Shown here in pieces: positions 18,254 to 26,654 of a stretch of DNA of 64,000 nucleotides (the first letter of the stretch is position 1; each line of letters starts with the position of its first letter). Below the pieces are notes generated by a model. The model did not search any database and was not told where the DNA came from. It saw nothing but the letters and a program-made list of their open reading frames with translations. The position numbers and the translations under genes were made by a program. The DNA is taken from positions 1 to 64,000 of the forward strand of contig NZ_JABFDF010000005.1 in NCBI RefSeq assembly GCF_013403985.1, read 5' to 3'. Origin of the DNA: Winogradskyella ludwigii (GTDB taxonomy: Bacteria; Bacteroidota; Bacteroidia; Flavobacteriales; Flavobacteriaceae).

Positions 18254-19066
18254 ATGGATACACAAAAATGGATTGACTCAGGCTATAATTTCATAATTGA
18301 GTTTGGCCCAAAAGTTATTGGAGCTATACTTATATGGATTATAGGAAGCTGGGTAATAAAAATGCTATTAAAAACGGTCAAAAAAGTCATGGCTAAAGGC
18401 GACTATGACGAGAGTCTAAGTAAATTTTTATTAAATCTTATCAATTGGATTTTAAAAATTGTCTTAATCATTGTAGTATTAGGTACTGTTGGAGTAGAAA
18501 CCACCTCTTTTGCCGCAATTCTAGCAGCAGCTGGTTTAGCTATTGGCTTAGCTTTACAAGGCTCATTAGGTAACTTTGCTGGTGGAGTTTTAATCATGAT
18601 TTTTAAACCTATTAAAATTGGGGATTTAATTGAAGCACAAGGAGAAATAGGTGTTGTTAAAGAGATTGAAATTTTTACCACAAAATTAATCGGCCTTTCT
18701 AATAAAGAAATCATCATTCCAAATGGATCGCTTTCTAATGGAAACATTGTTAATTACACCACTCAAGGAACTCGACGTGTCGATTTAGTATTTGGAGTAA
18801 GCTATGATGCAGACATTAAGCAAACAAAAGACGTTTTTAGCAAAGTATTAGCTGCACATCCTTTAATAATGAAGGATCCTGCGCCAACAATTGCTTTATC
18901 AGAATTAGCTGATAGCTCAATAAACTTTGTGGTTAGACCTTGGTGTAAAACAGAAGATTATTGGACTGTATTTTTTGATGTTACAGAACAAGTTAAAGAA
19001 GCTTTAGATGTTGCTGGTATTGAAATACCTTATCCTCATCAAGTAGAAATACACAAAGAAGCTTAA
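18254..19066 (+). CDS. MscS-family small-conductance mechanosensitive channel
   Basis: This 270-residue inner-membrane protein is of E. coli MscS length. It has three membrane segments (about 12-38, 58-80 and 88-110), a glycine/alanine-rich pore helix (about 85-115, with AAAGLAIGLALQGSLGNFAGG), and a cytoplasmic beta domain starting IKIGDLIEAQGEIGVV, with the IIIPNGSLSNG motif typical of the family. It opens under membrane tension to release solutes during osmotic downshock. Its TAA stop lies within the palindrome TTAA that also holds the stop of convergent tsaB. Confidence 0.95.
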   Translation: MDTQKWIDSGYNFIIEFGPKVIGAILIWIIGSWVIKMLLKTVKKVMAKGDYDESLSKFLLNLINWILKIVLIIVVLGTVGVETTSFAAILAAAGLAIGLALQGSLGNFAGGVLIMIFKPIKIGDLIEAQGEIGVVKEIEIFTTKLIGLSNKEIIIPNGSLSNGNIVNYTTQGTRRVDLVFGVSYDADIKQTKDVFSKVLAAHPLIMKDPAPTIALSELADSSINFVVRPWCKTEDYWTVFFDVTEQVKEALDVAGIEIPYPHQVEIHKEA

Positions 19067-19734
19067 GCTTTCTTTTTTAAAGCTACAAAATCCTTTAAAT
19101 AATAAGGTTCAAAATAAGCGACATCTTCGGTGTCGCTTTTTTTATGCTTAATTTCTGCTAAAAAAGACATTTCGTTTGCAGAAGGTAATTTTCCATCTAC
19201 AAAAACAGCATTAGGATGCTTAATTAGACCTTTAGTCTTCTCTACACCACTTCCTATAAAATAAACTTTATTTGTTTCAAGAAGCACTTTATAACTGTCT
19301 TCTGTAAGGATTTCTGCTTTAATCTCTCTATGCAATTCTAAATTTGAATTATATATTGCAGAATACACTTCCATACGTCTAGCATCTAACATAGGAATAA
19401 TAAATCCGTCAGTCTCTTTAACTTGATGCGCCAAACTTTCTAATGTCGAAATAGAAATCAATGGTTTATTTAAAGCGAAGCACAAGCCTTTGGCAGACGA
19501 CACACCAATACGCAAACCTGTATAAGAACCAGGCCCTTTACTCACCGAAACAGCATCTATTTCTGACGGTTGTAATTTTGCTGTTTTAAAAACGTCGTCT
19601 ATAAACAAATGCAATGTTTCTGCATGCGAATACCCAACACTATTATCTTCTCTTAAAACTAAAGTCTCCCCATCCTTAGACAGAGAGACCGAACAATTTG
19701 TTGTTGCTGTTTCTATATTTAGCACTAATGCCAT
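19063..19734 (-). CDS. tsaB: tRNA threonylcarbamoyladenosine biosynthesis protein TsaB
   Basis: This 223-residue protein belongs to the ASKHA fold. It starts LNIETATTNCSVSL and contains SKGPGSYTGLRIGVSSAKGL, both diagnostic of TsaB (YeaZ). TsaB is the dimerisation partner of TsaD in the t6A modification of ANN-decoding tRNAs; it lacks the metal-binding catalytic site of TsaD, which is expected. It ends by overlapping the MscS gene by four bases tail to tail. The adaptor gene lies 70 bases upstream on the same strand and they may be co-transcribed. Confidence 0.94.
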   Translation of the reverse strand: MALVLNIETATTNCSVSLSKDGETLVLREDNSVGYSHAETLHLFIDDVFKTAKLQPSEIDAVSVSKGPGSYTGLRIGVSSAKGLCFALNKPLISISTLESLAHQVKETDGFIIPMLDARRMEVYSAIYNSNLELHREIKAEILTEDSYKVLLETNKVYFIGSGVEKTKGLIKHPNAVFVDGKLPSANEMSFLAEIKHKKSDTEDVAYFEPYYLKDFVALKKKA

Positions 19735-19804
19735 TGCGTTGTTAATTTTTTGATAGCTAATTTAAAACTATTGCTAAAACACAATAATGAAATCAATTAT
19801 CTAT

Positions 19805-21103
19805 TTATTTTTCAGAAGCATCTTCTGATTTTTTATTCTTATCTTCAATTAAATCACCAGCATTCAAGGTTTTTGAAACCATATTATATGGTCCTGTAAT
19901 GATTTTATCATCTTTACTTAAACCCGAAATAATTTCGATATTAGTATCATCTTGAATTCCAGTTTTAACAACTCTTAGTTTTGCTTTTCCGTTTACATTC
20001 ACAAAAACACACTCAAACTTCACCTCTTCTTTCCCTGAATTATCATCAACTATATTAGATTTTTCACCATAATTTTTCTTAGTAGAACTTGTATCTGTTT
20101 TAATCACAATAGCACTAATAGGTACAGAAATAGCATCCTTTCGCGTTTTTGTAATCACATCTACAGTGGCAGTCATTCCTGGTCTAAATGGTGAGTATGT
20201 TTCAGGTTTACCTTCTGTTAAATCTTTATATGACTCTTCAATGATTCTAACTTTTACTTTGAAGTTTGTAACCTGATCTGCGGCTAAATCTCCTGCAGCA
20301 GAATTAGCAATCTCGGTAACTATTCCTTTAAATTCTTTCTTTAAGTAAGCATCTACTTCAACAATTGTAGAATCACCTATATTCACTTTTACAATGTCAT
20401 TTTCATTAACATCGACTTCAACTTCCATATTATTTAAGTTGGCTACTCTTAAAATTTCGGTTCCTGCCATTTGTTGCGTACCAACAACACGTTCACCTAA
20501 CTCTACATTTAAAAGTGAAATTGTACCACTCATTGGTGCATAAATCGTAGTTCTGTTTAAGTTGTCTTTTGCTTCATTTACTGTAGCTGCTGCACTCTGT
20601 ACACTATAGTAAGCTGAGCTTTTCCCTGCCACAGATGTTTCATAAGCGGCAATAGAACGGTCCCAATCTGCTTTAGAAATTACACCTTTATTAAAAAGTG
20701 TTTTGTTTCTTTCGTAATCTGCTTTTGCTTGTTTCAAGTTCGCTTCTGCTTGTTCTAAACCTGCTCTTACGTTTTGATACGACGCTTGAGAACGACTTAC
20801 TGCAGATTGAATTAAATCTGGATTTACTCTTACCAACAGATCACCTTTTTTAACTTCTTGACCTTCTTTAAATGGTAATTCTAATATTTCACCAGAAACT
20901 TCTGAAGAAATCTTTACTTCTACTTCTGGTTGAATTTTACCCGTTGCAGATACAGTTTCTACAATATCTTGTAAGGTTACTTCTTTGACTGTAACTTCTT
21001 TAAAATTACCTTTTTTACCAAACCATCCCATTGATTTACCTGCGATTAATACAATCGAGGCCACAACGACAATTCCGATAACTATTTTTACTGTTTTGCT
21101 CAT
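19805..21103 (-). CDS. Efflux periplasmic adaptor (HlyD/RND MFP family)
   Basis: This 432-residue protein has an N-terminal membrane anchor (about 5-24), a biotinyl-lipoyl-like half (about 45-75, ISSEVSGEILELPFKEGQEVKKGDLLVRV), a long coiled-coil hairpin (about 85-165), the second lipoyl half (IYAPMSGTISLLNVELGERV), and a beta-barrel and membrane-proximal domain. It links an inner-membrane transporter to a TolC-type outer-membrane channel. It is two bases after the TolC-family gene, so they are certainly co-transcribed. No pump gene (RND or MacB-type ABC) accompanies them, so the partner must be encoded elsewhere; substrate unknown. Its length and sequence fit adaptors that in this phylum often work with MacB. 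Confidence 0.9.
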   Translation of the reverse strand: MSKTVKIVIGIVVVASIVLIAGKSMGWFGKKGNFKEVTVKEVTLQDIVETVSATGKIQPEVEVKISSEVSGEILELPFKEGQEVKKGDLLVRVNPDLIQSAVSRSQASYQNVRAGLEQAEANLKQAKADYERNKTLFNKGVISKADWDRSIAAYETSVAGKSSAYYSVQSAAATVNEAKDNLNRTTIYAPMSGTISLLNVELGERVVGTQQMAGTEILRVANLNNMEVEVDVNENDIVKVNIGDSTIVEVDAYLKKEFKGIVTEIANSAAGDLAADQVTNFKVKVRIIEESYKDLTEGKPETYSPFRPGMTATVDVITKTRKDAISVPISAIVIKTDTSSTKKNYGEKSNIVDDNSGKEEVKFECVFVNVNGKAKLRVVKTGIQDDTNIEIISGLSKDDKIITGPYNMVSKTLNAGDLIEDKNKKSEDASEK

Positions 21104-21105
21104 AA

Positions 21106-22428
21106 TTAAAACTTTAATTCAGTTGCTGGTATACCAAAATATAACTCAAGAACTTTTAACTTAAAAATGTAATCGTATTTAGCACGATTTAATTGAATAT
21201 TAGCATTATCAAATCTTTGTTTAGATTGGCTAAAGTCGAAAGCATTGGTTAAACCAACATCATAACGTTCTTTAGCATAATCATAAGCTAAGGCTTGAGA
21301 TTCTAAGGACTTACTTGCTGCTTCAAAAGATTTTAATGCTCCTTTAGCATCTACATAAGCCTGATATACGGTAGACTCTAGAGTCAATTCCTCTTGTTCT
21401 AATTGAAATTTAGTACGTTCTAAGTTGATTTGATTTCGTTGTACATTTCCTTTAACCGAAAACCCATTAAATATAGGCACATTAAGACTTAAGCCATAAC
21501 CAATACCGTCATTTAGATAAATTTGTTCATTAAACGGAATGTCGTTAGCATCTGTATAACGTGTATCATAGCCTAAAAAAGCTCTTAAAGTTGGCCAATA
21601 AGATCCTTTTGCAATTTGAACATCTTTTTCTGCTAAGGCAACATTCTGCTCCGCTATTTTAATCTCAGATCTATTTGCTTTTGCATTTTCAATAATTTCA
21701 GAAACGGACTTCGTAGAAATACCATCATCTACAATATCATAACCTTCATCTTCAATATCAAAATTTTCATAATCCTTAATTAACAACAATTGCGCTAAAC
21801 TTATTAATGAAATCTGAATGGTATTTTCTGCATTTACAATATTCTGTTTCTCACTAGCATCTGTTGCTTGTATCTCTAATAAATCTCCCCTTGGCAAAGA
21901 ACCTGCTTCTACTAATTGATTTGTTCGTTCTATTTGTTCTTGAGTTACTGCATTTTGAGATTGCAAAACTTCAAGATTAGCTTTATTTAAAATTACTGTA
22001 ATGTATCCATTGGCTACAAATAATGAAATATCATCTTTCATTTTAGACAACCTATAATCTGCCGCTAGTTTTGAAATTTCGGCACGTTGGACTTGTCTAA
22101 TATTCTGCAATCCATCAAATAAATTGTAACCTAGACTTATATTTCCTGATGAAGAAAGGAATGTTGTAGTTGATGAGTTTCCTGTAGTAGGATCAAAATT
22201 TAAACCTGTATTCTTAGAAACACTACCTCCAATGTTTACTGATGGCAAAAATTGACCTATAGCAGTTAATTTTTCTATATCTGTGGTTTTTACGTCTAGC
22301 TCACTCTGCTTTACCGAAATATTATTTTCTAAAGCATACTCTACACATTCTTTAAGCGTCCATTTTTTATTTTGGGCTTGTGCAAAAACTCCAAAAAGAA
22401 GTAATGTTATAAGGATTGATTTTTTCAT
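21106..22428 (-). CDS. TolC-family outer-membrane efflux channel
   Basis: This 440-residue protein has a signal peptide (1-18, ending FAQAQ), then two outer-membrane efflux protein repeats: the first begins WTLKECVEYALENNISV and the second is marked by NVPIFNGFSVKGNV and long amphipathic helices. It should trimerise into an outer-membrane and periplasm-spanning tunnel. ATG 22428 is preferred over an upstream TTG at 22446, because it gives a normal signal peptide MKKSILITLLLFGVFAQAQ. The periplasmic adaptor gene follows after two bases. A promoter box lies at 22565-22572. Confidence 0.92.
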   Translation of the reverse strand: MKKSILITLLLFGVFAQAQNKKWTLKECVEYALENNISVKQSELDVKTTDIEKLTAIGQFLPSVNIGGSVSKNTGLNFDPTTGNSSTTTFLSSSGNISLGYNLFDGLQNIRQVQRAEISKLAADYRLSKMKDDISLFVANGYITVILNKANLEVLQSQNAVTQEQIERTNQLVEAGSLPRGDLLEIQATDASEKQNIVNAENTIQISLISLAQLLLIKDYENFDIEDEGYDIVDDGISTKSVSEIIENAKANRSEIKIAEQNVALAEKDVQIAKGSYWPTLRAFLGYDTRYTDANDIPFNEQIYLNDGIGYGLSLNVPIFNGFSVKGNVQRNQINLERTKFQLEQEELTLESTVYQAYVDAKGALKSFEAASKSLESQALAYDYAKERYDVGLTNAFDFSQSKQRFDNANIQLNRAKYDYIFKLKVLELYFGIPATELKF

Positions 22429-22564
22429 GATGTCTATTTGTCTCAATAAATCGTTATGTGTTACACTAATTTATAATTAATTATTCCTATCAAAATCTAA
22501 AACCTCTCGAAATTAGTTAAAATCGTAATTTCATTTAATTCTGAAATTCTGTATTTCACATTGA

Positions 22565-22572
22565 CAAAGATA
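22565..22572 (-). promoter_or_regulatory. -7 box TATCTTTG upstream of the TolC/adaptor operon
   Basis: Plus-strand CAAAGATA gives TATCTTTG on the minus strand, matching TAnnTTTG. It is about 137 bases upstream of the ATG at 22428. No -33 TTG was found at 17-23 bases. The leader is long and AT-rich. Confidence 0.5.
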
Positions 22573-22612
22573 GCATTACAAGACTCTAATTGAACCTAAT
22601 ACATAAAAGAAA

Positions 22613-22837
22613 CTATTCTGATTTATTTGGTCCACTAAATTTTTTGTAAATAATAAAACCAATAACAGCCACTAAAATATAAGGTATCGCCATTAAGAAA
22701 ACGATGCCGTCATTAATACCTTCTGCCGCAGATTGATCTTCGCCACTTTCTAATACAGCTCTACACATAGCACATTGGGCATTAGTCTTTAAAAAGAATA
22801 AAACCGAAAACACTAAAAAAATAATCTTGCGTTTCAT
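22613..22837 (-). CDS. Exported CxxC mini-membrane protein in the oxidase assembly operon
   Basis: This 74-residue protein has a signal peptide (1-21, ending TNAQ), a CAMC motif at C22 to C25 immediately after the predicted cleavage site, a short acidic linker (ESGEDQSAAEG), and one membrane segment (about 45-64, VFLMAIPYILVAVIGFIIY) ending in a cytoplasmic lysine-rich tail. The mature protein would carry a periplasmic CxxC right at its N-terminus. Similar sequences occur beside oxidase genes in Bacteroidota as I remember them, with no assigned function. It is the last gene after DUF420 (13-base gap) and SCO, so a role in copper or thiol handling for cytochrome oxidase is plausible inference. 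Confidence 0.75.
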   Translation of the reverse strand: MKRKIIFLVFSVLFFLKTNAQCAMCRAVLESGEDQSAAEGINDGIVFLMAIPYILVAVIGFIIYKKFSGPNKSE

Positions 22838-22850
22838 AAATATCTACTAA

Positions 22851-23396
22851 TTATACATAATAAGGTGAAATCATTATATAAACGATAACTCCTGTAACGG
22901 CAACATATAACCACATTGGAAATGTAATTTTGGCTATTTTTCTATGACGTTCTATATTATTTGATATGGCTCTTACATATGTAATTAATACAAAAGGTAT
23001 AATGATTACAGACAACATTATATGAGTAATTAAAATGATATAATAGATGTATTTTATAGCTCCTTCACCTCCAAACTTAGTTGAATCACTAGTCATGTGA
23101 TAAGCCACATAAAGCACCAAAAATATAACAGAGCTCCAAACAGCAGTGGTCATTAGACTTTCATGAAGTACTATTCTTTTGTTTTTTATTGCAACAAAAG
23201 CCGCAATTAAAACTAGTGCAGTAAACCCGTTGATCGTAGCATAAATTGGAGGTAATATGTTTAATGGCTCTACATCGAAACCTAATTCTTTAAGGTTAAC
23301 ACCGAACAATGCAGCAACTGCAATAGGAATAACTATGGATAGAATAACAATCCACTTATTATATTTCTTTTCTTTTTCTAAATCAATTGAATTCAT
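22851..23396 (-). CDS. DUF420 membrane protein, oxidase-associated
   Basis: This 181-residue protein has five predicted membrane segments (about 15-34, 47-66, 80-101, 115-140, 155-178) and belongs to the DUF420 family. Members such as CtaM of Gram-positive bacteria are needed for functional heme-copper oxidase, perhaps in maturation. Conserved histidines fall in the helices (H79, H100, H129 region HIMLS). It lies between SCO (40 bases) and the CxxC mini-protein (13 bases), all on minus strand, consistent with an oxidase-assembly operon. Confidence 0.85.
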   Translation of the reverse strand: MNSIDLEKEKKYNKWIVILSIVIPIAVAALFGVNLKELGFDVEPLNILPPIYATINGFTALVLIAAFVAIKNKRIVLHESLMTTAVWSSVIFLVLYVAYHMTSDSTKFGGEGAIKYIYYIILITHIMLSVIIIPFVLITYVRAISNNIERHRKIAKITFPMWLYVAVTGVIVYIMISPYYV

Positions 23397-23436
23397 TAGG
23401 CCAACATTTTAATTCTGAATGGTAAAGCTACAATTT

Positions 23437-24204
23437 CTATTCCTTTAATAACTTAGCAATATCTTCTTTTAAAATCGTTATTTCTTGAGGAATCCCATCT
23501 TCATCAACTCCTACGGCTTCCTCGATTAGTCCATTGTAGAAAATTTTAGGGTTTCCAAAATCATCTTGTCTAGATCTAATATAACCTTCTTTATCTATTA
23601 ATGCAAAGTTTCCAGAATGTTCAAATCCACCTTCTACACTATCATCCTTAGCAGTATATAAATTAAACCCTTCATTTGCTAATTTATAAATTGCTGTTTC
23701 ATCTCCTGTCATTAGGTGCCAATTAGGGTTTGAAATACCATACTTATCTGCATAAGCTTTTAAAACTTCAGGAGTATCAATGTCTGGAGAAATGGTAAAT
23801 GAAGCAACACCAAAATTATCAAAGCTTTGAAATTGATTCTGAACCTCTACTAAGTTTCTATTCATAATAGGACAAATGGTTGGACATGTGGTAAAGAAAA
23901 ACTCTACTACATAGACTTTACCTATATAATCTTCATTGGTAATTGTCTTACCCTCTTGGTTTGTAAAACTAAAGGCTGGTACTTTTTTCGATTCACCGTT
24001 GATTTCTAGATAAACCAAGTCAGTTTTTGAAGGCTTATTAGCGTTTTCTTCGGAATTAGACGTGGAAACATCTTGACTGCGACTTTCGTCTCTTATAATG
24101 TCTCCCTCGCTAACGCGATCTATGATTTTAGGAACAAATATAATTCCGAAAATTAAAATTATGAATGTAATACCGACGTAAGAATAGTTTGTTTTATTAC
24201 TCAT
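23437..24204 (-). CDS. SCO family copper-delivery/thiol protein for cytochrome oxidase
   Basis: This 255-residue protein has an N-terminal membrane anchor (about 9-26) and a periplasmic thioredoxin-like SCO domain (about 75-250). The CxxxC copper site is C107 and C111 (TTCPTICPIMN) and the third ligand is H196 (FEHSGNF). SCO proteins insert copper into or reduce the CuA site of subunit II, which is encoded at 52134-53192. Its first eight bases overlap the end of the cysteine-free SCO-like gene upstream (24197-24916), implying translational coupling. An acidic linker of about 40 residues separates the anchor and the domain. Confidence 0.95.
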   Translation of the reverse strand: MSNKTNYSYVGITFIILIFGIIFVPKIIDRVSEGDIIRDESRSQDVSTSNSEENANKPSKTDLVYLEINGESKKVPAFSFTNQEGKTITNEDYIGKVYVVEFFFTTCPTICPIMNRNLVEVQNQFQSFDNFGVASFTISPDIDTPEVLKAYADKYGISNPNWHLMTGDETAIYKLANEGFNLYTAKDDSVEGGFEHSGNFALIDKEGYIRSRQDDFGNPKIFYNGLIEEAVGVDEDGIPQEITILKEDIAKLLKE

Positions 24205-24916
24205 TATCTTTCAATATTTCTTTATTTCTTCTCGTATTAGAATCGTCAAATTTACCTTGTCGCTTTTCTCGGTATTCTGTAAACAGAATTCTAACATCAT
24301 CACTCATCATGTTTTTAATCTCTGCAACTTCAATCATGTTATAGGAATATACACTAAAAGCAGCTTTATTATCTTCTACCTGTTTCTCATCCCTTCCATC
24401 AAGTCTACCACGTTGACTTAAGTCTTTATCAATAATAAACACGTTGTTAGAAGATAAGTTTGGATCTAATCGTTCTTTAGACTTAAGGGTATTGTATAAC
24501 ATTTTTATTTCACCTTCAGTTGCGAATGCATAATCCCAGTACTTTAAATCTTCATAGGTATTAATCTCCTTTTTAAGCGTTTTAATATCTTCTTCAGTAC
24601 CATTAGGAACAACGATTATAATTTGAAAGTTCTTAAACCCCTTAAATTTATCGTACACTAACTCTTTAAGATTAGATACTGCAATCATTTTATCCAAAGG
24701 ATTTTTCCCTAAAAAGCCTAGAACTGTAATTTGATCTTTTAAGGCAATACTATCGCCTCTATCTGAAGTAAAATTAGATATATCTGAGATATTGGTGTTT
24801 ACGATATCTAACGGATCGTAATTATGCTTTGCAGGATAAAGCATTAATAAAAAAGCAACAGGCAAAAAGAATAATATACCTAGAACTATATAGCGTTTAA
24901 CTTTTACTATTTCCAT
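24197..24916 (-). CDS. Membrane-anchored SCO/thioredoxin-like protein without any cysteine
   Basis: This 239-residue protein has one N-terminal membrane segment (about 8-26) and a periplasmic domain whose order of elements follows the thioredoxin/SCO fold: a strand ITVLGFLG at the usual active-site strand, then NPLDK where SCO has its CxxxC, a strand FQIIIVVPNG, a helix, and late strand NVFIIDKDLSQRGRLDG. There is no cysteine anywhere, so it cannot bind copper or exchange thiols in the SCO way. It is first in the operon with SCO, which it overlaps by eight bases. A structural partner or scaffold for SCO or CuA assembly is inference. Fold assignment is by pattern only. Confidence 0.65.
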   Translation of the reverse strand: MEIVKVKRYIVLGILFFLPVAFLLMLYPAKHNYDPLDIVNTNISDISNFTSDRGDSIALKDQITVLGFLGKNPLDKMIAVSNLKELVYDKFKGFKNFQIIIVVPNGTEEDIKTLKKEINTYEDLKYWDYAFATEGEIKMLYNTLKSKERLDPNLSSNNVFIIDKDLSQRGRLDGRDEKQVEDNKAAFSVYSYNMIEVAEIKNMMSDDVRILFTEYREKRQGKFDDSNTRRNKEILKDNE

Positions 24917-24956
24917 CTTTTGAGAACTGAAGCTCTTATTTAGTGGGATAAATTAC

Positions 24957-24979
24957 TACTAACCTGAGTTAGGTTAGTA
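24957..24979. promoter_or_regulatory. Perfect 9-bp inverted repeat in the leader of the SCO operon
   Basis: TACTAACCT and AGGTTAGTA are separated by GAGTT. The repeat begins about where transcription from the TATTTTTG box at 24986-24993 should start and ends 41 bases before the ATG at 24916. There is no T-run after it, so it does not look like a terminator. It could be a repressor operator or a 5' mRNA hairpin. Confidence 0.5.
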
Positions 24980-24985
24980 ATTATG

Positions 24986-24993
24986 CAAAAATA
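24986..24993 (-). promoter_or_regulatory. -7 box TATTTTTG for the SCO-like/SCO/DUF420 operon
   Basis: Plus-strand CAAAAATA gives TATTTTTG on minus, an exact TAnnTTTG match about 70 bases upstream of ATG 24916. It abuts the terminator of the upstream oxidase operon, so the T-run of the terminator and the -7 box partly share the same bases. No -33 TTG was seen. Confidence 0.5.
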
Positions 24994-25022
24994 AAAAAGG
25001 TGGTTTAGAAAAACCACCTTTT
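24986..25022 (-). terminator. Rho-independent terminator of the oxidase III/IV operon
   Basis: A 12-bp stem (24995-25006 with 25011-25022, AAAAGGTGGTTT and its complement), 4-base loop, then TTTATTTTTG on the minus strand. It lies 62 bases past the stop codon of the subunit IV gene. The stem is also suited to termination on the plus strand. Confidence 0.8.
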
Positions 25023-25083
25023 AATTGTATTTAACACTTCGATTTAACTTAGTGTAAGCATTTAATAAGATGCTATAAAACTT

Positions 25084-25530
25084 TTAAAAATCTCTCTTTA
25101 TCAAGGCATCTTCACCATTATATACTCCAAAGACATAACCACCTTCTTGTAATAAGATAAACATTATATAGCAGATTAAGAACACAGACGTCCATACCAC
25201 CATTTTTCTCATACTTCCTTGCTCATCTCTCATGTGCATAAAATCCCATGTGATATAATATGCTTTAACTAAAGTTAGTAAAATGAATAGTAAGTTTAAA
25301 GGTTTCATGTAAACTATAGGTGAAAACAAAATATTACCTAAAGTTGCAAAGAATCCTCCTTCAAATGGATCCATCCACATATCCATAAGGATACTTGGCT
25401 TATAGATACCTAAAACGACCTCTATAATTGTTATAAATGTAAGGAAAGCTAAAACTCCCCAAATTTTCTGAATGTTAGATTTAAATTTCCAACGTCCTCT
25501 AAATATTTCTAATTTATGTTCGTGTGCCAT
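25084..25530 (-). CDS. Cytochrome c oxidase subunit IV-like membrane protein
   Basis: This 148-residue protein has an N-terminal cytoplasmic stretch (AHEHKLEIFRGRWKFKS), then three or four membrane segments (about 25-45, 65-80, 83-100, 108-128). Length and position match the bacterial cytochrome c oxidase subunit IV family (COX4_pro/CtaF-like), which stabilises the core of aa3-type enzymes. It is the last gene after two subunit III genes and is followed by a strong terminator. Assignment rests partly on context. Confidence 0.8.
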   Translation of the reverse strand: MAHEHKLEIFRGRWKFKSNIQKIWGVLAFLTFITIIEVVLGIYKPSILMDMWMDPFEGGFFATLGNILFSPIVYMKPLNLLFILLTLVKAYYITWDFMHMRDEQGSMRKMVVWTSVFLICYIMFILLQEGGYVFGVYNGEDALIKRDF

Positions 25531-25616
25531 AATTTACTCTTAATTTCATGTGAATCTACATATTGATATTATAGGACACATGTTGTTCGCTAATAACTAT
25601 ATATTCTCGTTTCTTA

Positions 25617-26618
25617 TTATACTAAATAGAAGAATGTGAATACGAATACCCATACAAGATCGACAAAGTGCCAGTATAACCCAACTTTTTCTACCATCTC
25701 ATAACTTCCACGACGCTCATAGGTTCCAAGAATAACATTAAAGAAAATAATAATGTTAATCACAACACCTGAAAATACGTGAAATCCATGAAATCCTGTG
25801 ATAAAGAAAAAGAAATCAGCAAATAAAGATGGACCATATTCATTTACATGAAGATTAGCACCTTTTACTACCAGCTTTCCGTTTTCTTTTATTTGCTTCA
25901 GCGATTCTGCTCTAGATAAAATGGTTTTATGACCATTCTCATCAATGATTTGGTTTCTTACTAAAACATTTTCATTTGCAGCCAAACCAGCATATATTTC
26001 ATTTACTGAGTATGGAGGTAATGATTCACCACCAACAAACCAAAGTCCATTTTTACGCTCATGATCAACACGATCACTTTTTTGTTCGATAGCAATATCA
26101 TCAATTGAGACACGCTTAAACTCTGCGACACCATCAACAGTAACATACTCTCCAAACTGCAGAATGTTACCTCCTTTTGTTTGCACAGCACCATAGTCTC
26201 CTTGAATAAATGTTGCCCATTCCCAAGCCTGAGATCCAACGAATATAGCACCACCAATAACGGTTAAGAACATATACAACGTTACTTTCGCTTTATTCAT
26301 ATGGTGACCAGCATCTACTGCTAACACCATTGTTACTGACGACATAATAAGTACAAACGTCATAAATGCCACATAGATCATTGGCAATTCTTGACCATGT
26401 AAAAACGGTACGTGAGTAAACACTTCATCAGCAATTGGCCATTCGTTTACAAACTTAAACCTTGAAAAACCATAAGCTGCCAAGAAGCCTGAAAATGTTA
26501 ATGCATCAGATACGATGAAAAACCACATCATCAGTTTACCGTAACTTGCTTTAAGAGGTCTATTGCCTCCACCCCAAGTTTTTTCTTCTGTACCAGTACT
26601 AGCTACTGTAGAATCCAT
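25617..26618 (-). CDS. Cytochrome c oxidase subunit III, long form with a ~115-residue insert
   Basis: This 333-residue protein is a heme-copper oxidase subunit III with membrane segments at about 28-50, 78-100, 112-135, 265-290 and 308-332. Helices with SQAWEWATFI, FFITGFHGFHVFSG and GLYWHFVDLVWVFVFTFFY are diagnostic. Residues about 141-258 form a hydrophilic insert between the third and fourth helices, absent from the neighbouring short copy. The insert has no cysteine or recognised domain and is predicted outside the membrane. Subunit III stabilises the catalytic core; subunits I/II are at 50308-53192. ATG start at 26618 follows the short copy by 36 bases. Confidence 0.92.
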   Translation of the reverse strand: MDSTVASTGTEEKTWGGGNRPLKASYGKLMMWFFIVSDALTFSGFLAAYGFSRFKFVNEWPIADEVFTHVPFLHGQELPMIYVAFMTFVLIMSSVTMVLAVDAGHHMNKAKVTLYMFLTVIGGAIFVGSQAWEWATFIQGDYGAVQTKGGNILQFGEYVTVDGVAEFKRVSIDDIAIEQKSDRVDHERKNGLWFVGGESLPPYSVNEIYAGLAANENVLVRNQIIDENGHKTILSRAESLKQIKENGKLVVKGANLHVNEYGPSLFADFFFFITGFHGFHVFSGVVINIIIFFNVILGTYERRGSYEMVEKVGLYWHFVDLVWVFVFTFFYLV

Positions 26619-26654
26619 AGAATTAGTTTAATTTTTAAGATTGGACAAAAATAA

